Shown: positions 25,141 through 36,571 of the stretch, piece by piece
Layout of the letters: each line of letters opens with the position of its first letter
Position numbering within the stretch: position 1 is the stretch's first letter
Assembly: GCA_965153455.1 (NCBI GenBank)
Contig: OZ234495.1
Span: forward strand, 16,860,875-16,924,874
DNA: 64,000 nucleotides
Source of the DNA: Sphagnum compactum
Taxonomy: Eukaryota > Bryophyta > Sphagnopsida > Sphagnales
Direction of reading: 5' to 3'
Notes under the pieces: model-generated
Databases searched by the model: none
Seen by the model: the letters and a program-made list of their open reading frames with translations, nothing else
Told to the model about the DNA's origin: nothing
Made by a program: the position numbers and the translations under genes

Positions 25141-26057
25141 TGTGCGTTTGGGGGGATCTTGGGGTAGTCAGTCAGTCAATCAGCTGGCATCAGGGAATAT
25201 TTCGTAACGACCAGGGAATATTCCTGGAGCTTTTTCTTTCCTCATTCTATTGTGACAGTCTCAAGGCCCGCAGAAAAAAAGTTTCTTACTTCTTCGTAAA
25301 AAAAGTAAAGAAAATAACTAAGAATCCACCAACACAGGTAAATTTTCCGTCACCGAAGGAAGGAAGGAAGGAAGGAAGGGGGTTATTTGGTCGGTTCTCG
25401 AAGGAAGGCCAAGCCAGTTCTTGCTTCTTCTGTTTCATGGGGGGTGTGATTTTTTCGTATTCTTATAATTTTTTTTAGGTTCTTACAAAATTTTCCCCTT
25501 CCGTAGAGGAAAATTTCATATTCTTATGATTGTTCCGTCTCTCTCGCCACGGTGGGATCTTTTGCACTCTGAAGTTCAAATTTAGCATTTCCTGGGTTAA
25601 GTTAAATATATAGGTAGTCAGTCTCTTATAGACCGTCAATTAAAAAAACCAAACATATGGGTACCCGTGCTGATTCACCCTGGCCGCATAGTCCGGTGAC
25701 CACCCCCCCCCCCCAAAAAAAACATGCTTGTTGCCCCCCCTATTGTTATCTTATAATAACATATTCTCTACACATTTCCAGACCATTTCTAGAAGCCTTA
25801 TTTCAATCTCGCGTGCGAGAAATTTCATTCTTGCGTGCGAGAAATATCATTTCATTTCATTCTTACTTGCGAGAAATTTTGCTGAAACCCGTGGACGAGA
25901 GGAGTAGTTACGTAGGTATGTAGCACATGGGAATTAAATTAAAATTTATTTTTATTTCGGCTCAAATCCATTTGACTCGGTCATGACAATGTTATCGAAT
26001 AGGCATGTGTGTGTGTAGCTGTGAAGTTAAAAAAAATTAAAAATGTTATGGCCCACG
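25141..26057. other. Intergenic DNA with simple repeats
   Basis: A GGAA microsatellite lies at 25354-25379. Three copies of a GCGTGCGAGAAAT-like motif lie at about 25808-25880, and a poly-C/poly-A stretch at about 25703-25720. No gene is seen. Confidence 0.6.
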
Positions 26058-26270
26058 AAATTGTTGGATTCGGTGGTTTGAATTTTAAAAAAATTGGTTA
26101 TCTGGAGTGAATTAACATGTTATAATAGCCAATGAAATTGTTGGATTTGGTGGTTTGAATTTTTTAAAAATTGGTTATCTGGAGTGAATTAATATATGTT
26201 ATAATAACCAATGAAATTGTTGGATTTGGTGATTTGAATTTTTTTGGTATAGTTATCCGGAGTGAACTAA
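26058..26270. repeat. Tandem repeat, about 78-bp unit, nearly three copies
   Basis: AAATTGTTGGATT begins at 26058, 26135 and 26214. Each copy continues with GGTGGTTTGAATTTT or a close variant, then ATTGGTTATCTGGAGTGAAT or a variant. Confidence 0.9.
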
Positions 26271-26419
26271 CAATTAAGGTGGTAAGTTTGAGAGGATCAA
26301 TGAAAATAGTGGTAGAAAGGGATCATTATTTTCCATGCTCCGCAAAATAAGGTTGTGCATAAGCTCGAAGTTTTTTTTGTGGGGGTGGATTTGGTGGTTT
26401 GAATTTGACTGTTTCTTAT

Positions 26420-26751
26420 GCCCACTTTAGACGAGGGTCCGGGGTCCAATTTCCTAGGGACCAATTTGGACTGATTTGAAGCAAAATTGAATCCTTGAGT
26501 TGGATTGTACCTTGGTCCCTAGCCTCATTCTTGGTTCTCCAAATGAGGAGCTCTCCTTTTAGCACTGTTCTTTGGTCTGAACCAATTGATTTTCCCTCTG
26601 AAACAGGTGCCATGTAGGTTTAGCCTCAATTGGCCAATTTTCGGTTTTGGACCCTTGTCTAAAGGCCTTGGGACCGATTTAAAGCTTTTGACCAATAAGA
26701 TTGCTTGAAGTCATTGGTCCCTGGACCTTGGACCCTTGTTTGAAGTCGCCC
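26420..26751 (-). mobile_element. Short dispersed element, copy B (MITE-like with terminal inverted repeats)
   Basis: It is the reverse complement of the element at 17197-17509, but with both ends. The left end reads GCCCACTTTAGACGAGGGTC and the right end, reverse complemented, reads GGGCGACTTCAAACAAGGGT. These form imperfect terminal inverted repeats sharing ACTTxAxACxAGGGTCC. A TTA lies at the outer border of the right end; the left border reads CTTAT. This would fit a TTA target duplication as in PIF/Harbinger MITEs, but 8-bp flanks TTTCTTAT/TTAGTTAT are also loosely similar, so the superfamily is uncertain. It codes for nothing. Confidence 0.75.
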
Positions 26752-27794
26752 TTAGTTATCCTGAGTAAAGTAATGAAGAGTTCAATGTGTAATAGCTATT
26801 TAGGGACGGGAGGGTTAGGGGTTTGAGCACACATTACTTGGTACACATTACTTCGATACTTTGTTAGTTTTTATGAACTTAGAATCAAAGGGCGGAAGAA
26901 ACCCACCAATATGCAAAGAGCAGCTTGTTTTGTGTTTTTTTTGTTGGTAAATATATTCCAGTTGTGATTGCTAGCTTAGTGCTCACTTCCATTTTTCCAG
27001 GCTTTTTGAAAGCATCCCTAAGAAAGTACCCAAAAGTCATTTTGTCTCGAGACTTTTTTTTGTTTACCTTTCAATAATGAAGGAAGGCACCCAACCAATT
27101 GCGTGCTCTCCAAACTATATTATTATTTTGTTGGTGTTTTGGAGGCTGTGTGATTGGCATGCCACAATTTATCCTCGACACATTTTCCAAAGTGCCATTT
27201 GTATTGTTGAGTGAAGGTGTATAATTTATGTCGTCACCTTGTGTGGACCCAGTTTGATTTTGCGGGTTATATGGGGGCTGATGAACCTTTCAGAGGCTTG
27301 CCGGCCAAATGAGACCATCTCCATTGCACTAGCAAAAAGGATGATGCTAAAGGAACAAAGTCAAGAAGCTTCTTTTGTACACCGAGATCCAATAGATCAA
27401 AGGGGCCAAAACCAAACCCACAAAAGCACTAAATTTCAAAAGAACGCTTAAAAAGCTCTCACCTCTTCTTGAGTAATGTTTCAAGTTTCAACCAACTGAA
27501 TTACATAAGGAAGTACTAAGGCGGGCGGGCTTCAACACATGTTTGTAGAATAATTACTTAATTAAAAAAAAAAGATTTCATATAAAAAATGGAATGTTCG
27601 TGAACATCCAAATGGATTCCGCAACTTTGGTCGCAAAATTATTTTTCAAAGCGTTTATAGGAAAAGTTTTATGGTAGCATATAAATATACAAATATATAA
27701 ATATATATATTTGACATTTCTCCAAATAATGTAATTAAAGTGACAAAACTACCAAGGTACATGCTATGGTCGTCATTGGGCCATAGTTAAACCA
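26752..27794. other. Intergenic DNA, no gene seen
   Basis: AT-rich sequence with an alternating TA/AT stretch near 27685-27715. The open frame at 27239-27451 shows no known motif. Confidence 0.45.
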
Positions 27795-27915
27795 GGGTGA
27801 TTAGCTAATGTACTAACCATCCACATCCATCACTTATCTAGTAGCCACCAAGTGCGTAACGTAATTGTCATCCATCCACTTATCTAGTAGCCACCAAGTG
27901 CGTAACGTAATTGTG
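27795..27915 (+). repeat. Dispersed-family copy with internal 46-bp tandem duplication
   Basis: The phrase GATTAGCTAATGTACTAACC followed by ATCCACATCCATCACTTATC belongs to a family also seen near 29.4, 32.0 and 36.0 kb. The block CACTTATCTAGTAGCCACCA plus AGTGCGTAACGTAATTGT occurs twice, starting at 27831 and 27877. Confidence 0.75.
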
Positions 27916-29359
27916 TACCAAGATAGTACCTAATAATTTTACATTCCTTAGCTGTTTTTATATGCTTCTTTTAACCACTTTCACCGAAGTAGGGTTAGGG
28001 CAAAGTAAGAAGATTCTTATTGGATAGGTTACCATGGTGAAAACTTGGTAACTTGGTCGGTTGTGATTCATCCATCACCGAGCGCAATAAGGGGGAGGGT
28101 TTTGAATGGATGGTGTGCGGGTAAGGTAATGTGTCACATAGTCCCTATCATATGTCCACTTTACATAAGAATATCTTTCCTCCCTTTTTCCATGGTGATA
28201 GACAAATAGCCGTCATAGCCACTTTACTCAACAATGAGCCTAATTTCATACCCGAACCCTCCTTCAAAGCCCTCAACCAACCCAAAAAAAAAAGCCAATT
28301 ATTTTGGGTTCGAAACTTCTATCTCCCTATAGAAGGAACCCTAAACCCTAAACCCTATATAGGGTTTGGAAACTTCTATGTGCTTATGTGAGAACTTTCT
28401 TTCTAACTTGATAAGTGGGGGCCAAGAACTTTGAACTCAATAGAAAACAACACTCGAAAGAAAGAAATAGGGACTTTGGGAAATGGATGATGCGAGGTAA
28501 GCTTCACTCTTTGGGGGGTGGGGCTCTAGTCTCAATGAGAGATGATGGCTTGTATCCATTGTCAGTACATATCTTCAAAGGGGACCCAACAAAATCTTCG
28601 CTCATGCTTTGGATTGAGGTATGATTGACATCACAAAGTGAAGAAAAAAATTCAATTTTCACAAGCCATGCCCATCACACTTAGGGGTCCAAACAATGAC
28701 TTTTCATTGTAATTTGCTCTCTAGTTACGACCACAATCACCTCTTCACATTCTTGTAAGTGTCATCTCATAGCTCTACAAGTCAAGCATTTACTCTAAAT
28801 ATGGACCTATGGGAGTTAGGAATCAACCTGAGTCTAGTCAAAAAAATCAACTTCCGCACTTTCAAAATAATTAAGTTAAAAAAAAAAAGAAAATTCATTA
28901 CAACAAGTAATAGCCCAAGTTAATGTGTCTCTACTAACAAATGGATAATTCCAATAATCAATCAATCAATATGCATTTTTTCTATGTATATACATATAAC
29001 TATTAAATTTAATTTTTTCTTAGACCACCCATTTTCTATTATTTTTTCTACATTTGCCTCTCCATATTCATATATGTCCATATCAACAAAGGCCCTTGAC
29101 CAAATTTTGCAAATCCATTTAATAGTCAGGTTATTATAGTGTCTTCCATGTTTCAATTTTCTTTTGGTGGTAGGGGAATGTTTTATGTTGTTTTCAATCA
29201 TGTGTAGTTTCGCAATTGAACATGAACAACATGCAAAAGAATTCAAGCAATGATTCAATGATTTTCTCTTCACACAACATGGCCCGAATGAACCATTGCA
29301 CCATGCAAGATGGCTCATATATGGGGGTGGACATGAAACTCTTCTCTATTGTAACCGTG
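27916..29359. other. Intergenic DNA with a telomere-type palindrome
   Basis: No gene is recognised. CCCTAAACCCTAAACCCTAT followed directly by the opposite-strand unit AGGGTTT lies at about 28338-28366. Short open frames around it show no motif. Confidence 0.5.
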
Positions 29360-29450
29360 TCCCATAGGTAACCATGGCAATTAGCTATGTACTTGCCATT
29401 CACAATCGTCTACCCTACTCATAACACTTAGTGCCTTACACGTATTTACT
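29360..29450 (+). repeat. Dispersed-family copy
   Basis: ACCATGGCAATTAGCTATGT is followed by ATTCACAATCGTCTACC and ACTTAGTGCCTTAC. It is homologous to the copies at 27.8, 32.0 and 36.0 kb. Confidence 0.55.
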
Positions 29451-31924
29451 TACCTACATCGTAATGGTCACGACCATAGTAAGGCCCATTTTACACAAGG
29501 AGTCAAGGCCAATGTTTTATGAGGATTATTCATGACATCAAAAAAATTTATATATAAAAAATTCAATCAGTTCTCAAGTTATCATTGATTCTCACAAATG
29601 TAAGAATAGTTGATTAGTTCCAATAGTTCTAATTTTAACCAATTTTAATTGAATTTATTCTATTCAAAAAACAACATGAAAAATGTGCACTCAAAATATT
29701 TTTGAATTTAGTAACATAATTTTTTGTCTCATATTTTTTCTCCAAAAGCTTGGGCCATGTATTGTATATACATGACCTAAAAAAATAATTGATCACATTG
29801 GGATGCATCCACAACCAATTAATAAAAATTGCATATTACCTTCCCTTACAATCGGTAGCCCCTTAATCCTAGATCTCTAAAATTGAAAAACACCTTTAAA
29901 AAAATTAAAAATACCCCAAATAATTTTTTTATATTTTTCATTTTTATTTATAGGAATGATTCTCACTGAAGTGAGAATTGAGAGGACGAGTTTCAATGCG
30001 GGTATGACCAATGGTGATGCCCCACGGTTAGAAGGTGAGAACCACCCCAACACGAGTACTTAGGGTAGATCCAACTATTACCGAACAATTTGGCAGATCT
30101 TTCTTAATTATTCTTCATTTTGAGTGATTTAAAATGTTTTTATAGGAGTGCTTTCTCAAGCTCTACAATTAATTTTGCAACTCTAAAGGCAACAAATTAA
30201 TATTCAAGGATTTTTCGAGGGGTTCAGAAATAGGCTATGAACTGTTTGATCGAGAAATTTCACAAGTAATTTTCTATCACAAATTCAATGAGTCTTTGGG
30301 AATTTTTAAAATTTTCAAAAAAAAAAAAGTAAAAATCATCACCAGATTTCTATACATGATTTAAGTAGGTAGCCCAAAAATGTATAATGACCTTTAATTA
30401 TTTTTTCCTTTCATATATATATATATATATTTTGTTATTAGTCAAAATTTGGATGATCACCACTCACCATGGCTACATTGATATTGAAGAAAAACAAAAA
30501 ACACTTCTCAAAATACAAACAAAAATTAGGTCAAAATGTTTTTACATGTTTGGTGAGGTTTGGTGACATGAGTGCAGTCAACCAAACTAGGTTCGTTTGG
30601 AAGTGAAATGTTAACAACCCGGTAAGTTAGGTACCAATTATAGGGAGAGAAACTCAAACCTCACACCTTCTTCCTTCATTCCAAATGTGTGTGATGTGTG
30701 GTGCGGTGAGAGATTGTTGGGTGAGATATATGAGAATTTACACCAACAAAAATGCGATCTGATTGAAAACAAAATGTTAACAACTTCTAGCTACAAACTT
30801 AATTATGAAGACGCCAAAAAAGAATTCTCTCCATGGATTCGAAAAGAAGCAACAACATGTAGAATCTTCCACCTCCACAAGTTTGTGTTGTAAAAGCTTA
30901 ACTTCACCACACTCTTTCAACAAAATTCACAAGCGCCCCAACCTCACTCTCATCAACCTCTTGTTGATTCAAAGTTAGTTATCGAACACATTTATTTTAT
31001 TTTATTTTACTTATCAAACAAGTTTTCAAAATGTTGGTAAAAACAACTTGCAACCAAAGAAAGAAACCCTAGTGAAAAATAATCGATCCATACATACACA
31101 CATGAATGATCTAGTCACTAATAATGCTCACAATGAAAAACTTATAACATCACAACAAATGCCATTGGGAAATAGGGCACGAAACAAACACACACGTGCA
31201 TCAAGACTTTTTCTCTCAATGGTTATACAAGCAAGCAATCATCCCACAAGCCTAGCAAATCATTGAAGTACCATACAATGGGCACACAAACAAATGTCAC
31301 ACGTAGTTGGTCAATTCTTTCTTTCATTATGTTAGTTGATCTATTTTTTGGCCATCATTTTTGTGATTTCTCTTCTTTGTGGTGGGGGAGGATTTGGTAT
31401 TTTGTTTCTCTATTCAGTAGATTAGGGTGAGTGAATGTCTTTTCTTCAACCCAAAAACAGAAAGAGAATTATAATCTTCAAAAAGTCCTCTGAAAGAAAC
31501 CAAAATAAATCCTTCAAGATCTTATTATAACTCTATTATAACTAATCTCAAGTTTCAACACAAGCCAAAATATCATCTTTCAAACATCCTCATATAATAT
31601 AAAATTATTATTATTATTATTATTATTACCTAGTAGGGGCCCATAAAAATCCCTTAAGCTACTATTATACTCTATAATGAATCTCAACACAATGTCCTAA
31701 TTGCCTTTGGCACACAAAGGCCCACAATAAAAGCCCAAGAACACATGTCATGAAAAAACCATAACAATGGGGATACCACTAAAATACCGAGTTACCAAGG
31801 TCCCCCCACCCCACCTTGGTAACCCTATACTCCTCTCATACTTCTCCCTCCCTCACACTACTTAGTTAACTACTTAGAGATGTAAGTGGATAAGTATTAA
31901 AAGCAAAGAGTAGGTAAGAAGTGT
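29451..31924. other. AT-rich intergenic DNA
   Basis: TA dinucleotide repeats lie at about 30412-30430 and an ATT microsatellite at about 31601-31627. No gene is recognised. Short open frames (30687-30893, 31048-31266) lack family signatures. Confidence 0.5.
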
Positions 31925-32035
31925 AAGTTGATTCCTATTTAGGTAGGCAAGTAGGTAGGGCACATTGTGGTTACTAGGTAGGTAGATGCATGTGGATGAT
32001 TTTGTACATAGCTAACCAGAATGGTTGGTTAGCTA
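31925..32035 (-). repeat. Dispersed-family copy, reverse orientation
   Basis: On the minus strand it reads GGTTAGCTATGTACAAAATC, then ATCCACATGCATCTACCTAC and CTAGTAACCACAATGTGCCC. This matches the 36.0-kb copy most closely. Confidence 0.65.
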
Positions 32036-35000
32036 TGGGACAAGAACACAACCACAAAAACCCAATCATACATCCATCCATCCATCCATACTGCATGGTT
32101 CACTCCCGTGATGGCCGACGATTTTAAAGCTGCAAATTCTTATCATTCGAATCATTTGTTGGAAAGCCATGAACTTGTTGGTAATGCGAGGGGGCTTCTT
32201 CGGTTGTTTAACCCCTTTCATACTACCAAAGAGATGTCCATGGCAACTACATAAGTTTTATGATTGGGATTTGCTACCTTATCTTACAAGCTTTGGTATG
32301 TTACATATGTGCAAAGGCAATGAGTGCTTCTTCGCTTGTATGCTTTTCCAATGGACTTGGTTGAACATTTTCTTTGTATCTTGAGCTTCATGTTATCTCA
32401 TTCTTGCAAAATTGGATGACATATGTTGTTAGTAGTCATAGGGGTTGGAATAAACTTGAGCTGAAATAATCTTGGCTTGGATGAACTCTGTGGACAATAC
32501 CTCCTGAACGAGGGGTAATGAATGCCAAGGGAAACAATTTTTTGGCTTGCATCATCCCCTTTAATTCAATTTTTTTTTGCTTGGGGAAGGTTGTGTAATG
32601 AATTTCCCTTGATGACATTTGGGTTTACAATCATAAATTTCTTTTGAGCCATATTTTCATATTTTATTTTAAAAAAATCCCCAAATATTAAAAATGATTA
32701 AACATTTGTATTTCATGTTTGGTTTATAGTGATATTTGGTTCAATCTTCGTTCGCATGATGGTCACTTTTGCTACATCTTCCTCTATGGATGGTCATCAC
32801 TTTGCCTACATGCCAACAACACGTATGCATAATTGATGATTATTACCCAAAAACAAGTAAGTTGATGATTAGGGTATTCCTTTGATATTGGAATTGATAA
32901 ACCAATGGCTCTAAATTTTCAAAAAAAATTTATATTAATAAATACCCCGTGTATTATTAATATGGGAAAGAAATATTGGCAACAATACATGAACATTTGG
33001 GCTATTCAACAAAATTCTATTCCTAAAATTGGTTGTCATTAGTTTTGGCCTGGACACTAATAGCCCTTCCTAAGAACACCCTACAAATTTACTTAATTAT
33101 TACCAGGTTTTTTTTTTAATTGGGTTTTTTTGGGTCTTTAATCAACTACTTTCTACTTACTTTTCCCCCCCTAGTTTAGGGTCTCTACTTGAACTTAAAA
33201 AGATCCCAAATGCTAGTTTCAACCTCTTATTATCCTTAGTAATGATTTTTAGGGTTTAGGGTTACAACTTGAAGTATGTTTAAAGTATTGGTCCACTTTG
33301 AGTATTCCATCACAAGAACAACACTCACACCATGCACACTCCCAAAAAAATAGAAGATTAAGTAGCCTTTCCCCTTTGGTTCCTAGAGCTTTGTAAGTTA
33401 GAAGTGTCAACTTACAAGGGTAGAGTTTTGGGCAAAGGATACCATAACTATGACCCAAGTTCCACACTAATTCATTCCTAAGAAGGCTAGTTGAAAAATA
33501 AAATAAAAATAAAATAAGAGTAGTTTTTTTTTCAAAATTCTAAAAAAAATCAAAAACCTAGTTCAAAACACAAGATAACTTTGAAAACTACTTCCTAGTG
33601 GAACTTAGCATAGTTATAGACTATTGTCAAAATTCTAAAAAAATAAGCAGATTTTGAGGTTTTCTTAAAAAGGATTCTTAAAATGTTCTACTTTCATATC
33701 TGGTCTATAGCCAAATTTGGCTAAACATTCTTGTGAATTATCACAAATTTGGGCTACATCACAAAATTGAAAAAAAAAAAAAAAACCCTGCCCAGTCAGC
33801 CCTAAAAACATACTTCTCCAAGGAAGGCAGACATTCCCAGCCATTGTTAGTCTGGAGCATTATTGTTGTCTGGCTCTGACATGAAATTAGGGTTTAGGGT
33901 TTAGTAGGGTTTGGCTCTGACATGATATAATGCAGGCAACATATTGCTTGTTGGTTGGTTGGTTGGTTCCCCAAGAACCCATGTAGTAGCAATGTTTTTA
34001 TTTTAATTTTGGGGGGGCGCTCAATTTAGTAGTATAGCCAAAGTGGCAATTCATCCATAGGAAGATTTCGCCAAATTTGTGTACAAGCTAAATTTAAAAG
34101 TAACATTTTAATAACATCCTTCTATATTTTTGGCTACCTACTTGAACCAAGTTCCAGAAAACTGGCAAACTTTCTCTTAATTTTTGGGTCAAATTTTGGG
34201 CTATTTGAAAACTCTCAAAAAACACTTGATTTTGGCAACTTTTTATTTTTATTTTCTTTTTGGAAAGTAAAGTCAGCAAAAAGAAAAAAACACTGCCAAT
34301 GTACTCATAATATTGGATTGTTTACATGAGTATGGGTTGATTTTTTGGGGGGAGTAGTAGGCTAGTGATATTTCTAGTCAATACTAATAAGTATTGCAAC
34401 CAGTTTGGGTGTGTCCTATTTGGGCACTTTTTCAGGCTTTTTCAGGTCAATTTCACTTGTAAATTTTGGAATGGGCTGGTGAAAATCTTATAATTATTGA
34501 TTCATGTTTTCAGGAGACTGCATCTATTTTATTTTATTTTAGGTCATGAAGGAAATTTGTGTATAAAAAAAGTGAAGAGATTATTGTAATTAATTGTTTA
34601 CAAGTAGACACACACCCCTTGTTTTTAAGGTTAGCTTTTTCTTGTTCACAACTAATTAGACCTTTCAGTCTCTTTCTTTCAACTTGGCACCAACTTGATC
34701 CTCCTACTTTGCTTTCTCTCTATGATGATTTGCAGTGTAGATTTGGCTTTTGAAAATTTGGATCTAGCTGTACCTTCAAAGTTGTATTTTAAGCTTTCTG
34801 GGGTGGGTTTACAATCATCTCGCTTGTGTTTTCTCCAACTGGGTATTGTCGCTTTGATCTGAAATTTCTCTTGTGCGTAGCACACTTCATGGCGCAGCTT
34901 CTCCCAAAATTTCAGCCATTTCTACCATCATGATACGGAGGTACAACAATCGACGGAAGAAGGATCGAGTGAGTCAGAGTGTTGTTGATGGTTATTATTT

Positions 35001-35984
35001 TCTTTGATTGTTTTGTCTTCTGATTAGTGAACACATGTTTTAAAAGGCTTTTTTGTTTAAAAAAATCCTTTCAATTGCAGCTCACTCCATATTCTATTTT
35101 GTTCCATGATGGTTTTTGACTCTCTGTTTGTTGGCATTGGCTACCAAGGCAATTAGGATATTGTGTTCAGATTCATTATAGAGTATAGTAGCTTAAGGGT
35201 TTTTGGCCCATAGATAATAATAATAATAGGTTTATTTTTATATGAGGATTTTTGAAAGATGATATTTTGGCTTGTGTTGAAAGTTGAGATTAGTTGTTAT
35301 ATAGGGTTATGATATCTTGAAGGAGTTTGGTTTCTTTATTTAGAGGACTTTTTTGAAGATTAGATTTTTCGCATGGGGAAATATATTTGAATTTCCATAA
35401 TTCTTCTTTTCCCTTAAGATACTTTCTAATGTAAATGGCAAGGCCGCAGTGTGACACACAGGACCCTTGCTTTTTAATTTTCTTCAGGCATGTTTGTTTT
35501 GAGTTTAAGTCGGTTTTATTGGTAGTGTTGGTTTGACTAATGCTGATCTCGTAGTTAGTTGGAAGGGGATGAGCAATACCTAGTGTTGATCTATGGCTTA
35601 TATAATAAGCTCACAAATGCATTGTGTTATTAGAACTTCTTATGTACTCCCACACTACCTACATAAGTCTTCCACATGAAAATTATTCACACTTTCTATG
35701 CTGGAAACAAAGGCCATTTATTCAATATTCAATAACTCATACACCGCAGGTCATTTGAATGTTATAAAACCACCTTCGTGCACCCTACTAATGGAGTGCT
35801 TTCCAACCATATCAAGCCTTGTGGTTTGCAATCACATTACCCAAATGACGAACTTCATTCAAAGATTACACTAGAGTTAAGCCCATGGCCAGAGAAAAGG
35901 CTTTGGAACCATCCAATGTTATAATTAAATTTTATGATCATGAGTGTAATCTTTGAGCAAGGTTTAGGGTTCCATAATTAACCA
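32036..35984. other. Gene-free AT-rich DNA with diverged repeats
   Basis: Telomere-type TTTAGGG pairs lie at about 33249-33262 and 33888-33903, a GGTT run at about 33951-33966 and a poly-A run at 33770-33785. Text around 33640-33760 and 34035-34215 (agccaaatttggc, CATCCTTCTAT, TTTGGCTACCTACTT) resembles sequences near 39.4, 40.2, 40.8, 42.0 and 53.2 kb, suggesting an old dispersed repeat. No coding domain is seen. Confidence 0.45.
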
Positions 35985-36120
35985 AGGTGGTTCATGATGT
36001 ACTAATTGTACACATGCATCTACCTGCCTAGTAAGCATCAAGTGTGCCTTACAAAGGTTTAGTTATGTACTAATCGTCCACATGCATCTACCTACCTACT
36101 AGACACCAAGTGCATTACCT
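35985..36120 (+). repeat. Dispersed-family copy, internally duplicated
   Basis: GTACTAATCGTCCACATGCA plus TCTACCTACCTACTAGACAC occurs after a slightly diverged first copy (GTACTAATTGTACACATGCA). It belongs to the family at 27.8, 29.4 and 32.0 kb. Confidence 0.65.
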
Positions 36121-36571
36121 TCTTACATACGAATTTGGGAATCATGATTTGTCAACAGGGAGGATTTTCCCATCACGAGAAACATCAACAAATATCACCG
36201 TGTGCAGTCAGCTTGCACGACTTAACTGAACTTTCTATTAGCTCCAATGAAATCAGCAGAAGACCAAACTTTTAGTCAATGGTTCAATCCAATGGCACAA
36301 GCATTGATATCCCAATCAATCAAAAACACTACCTTAAAACTCACTTCCGAGGTCTTTCAATGGTGTGCGAAGGAGAGAGAGAACATCAATCCACCCATAT
36401 CCTGTAAGCATTCAAATTGTCAGAGTTTCTGATAGGAAATTGACAGAATACTGTCCTTGTACAGCGTGAGAAAAACTGCTAGAATGAGTTCGCTACTTCC
36501 TAGGGGGTTTTAACTAAAGGTTGCAGAAATCTGTTGAAGACTGAGCCAATAACTGAAGGTCAGCAAACTGG

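Noticed and set aside
26416-26613. 65-codon minus frame
   Set aside because: It lies inside the non-coding MITE-like element and is not kept in the other copy.
32169-32384. 71-codon plus frame, Trp/Cys-rich
   Set aside because: No recognisable domain. A retroelement origin was considered but no reverse-transcriptase motif could be found.
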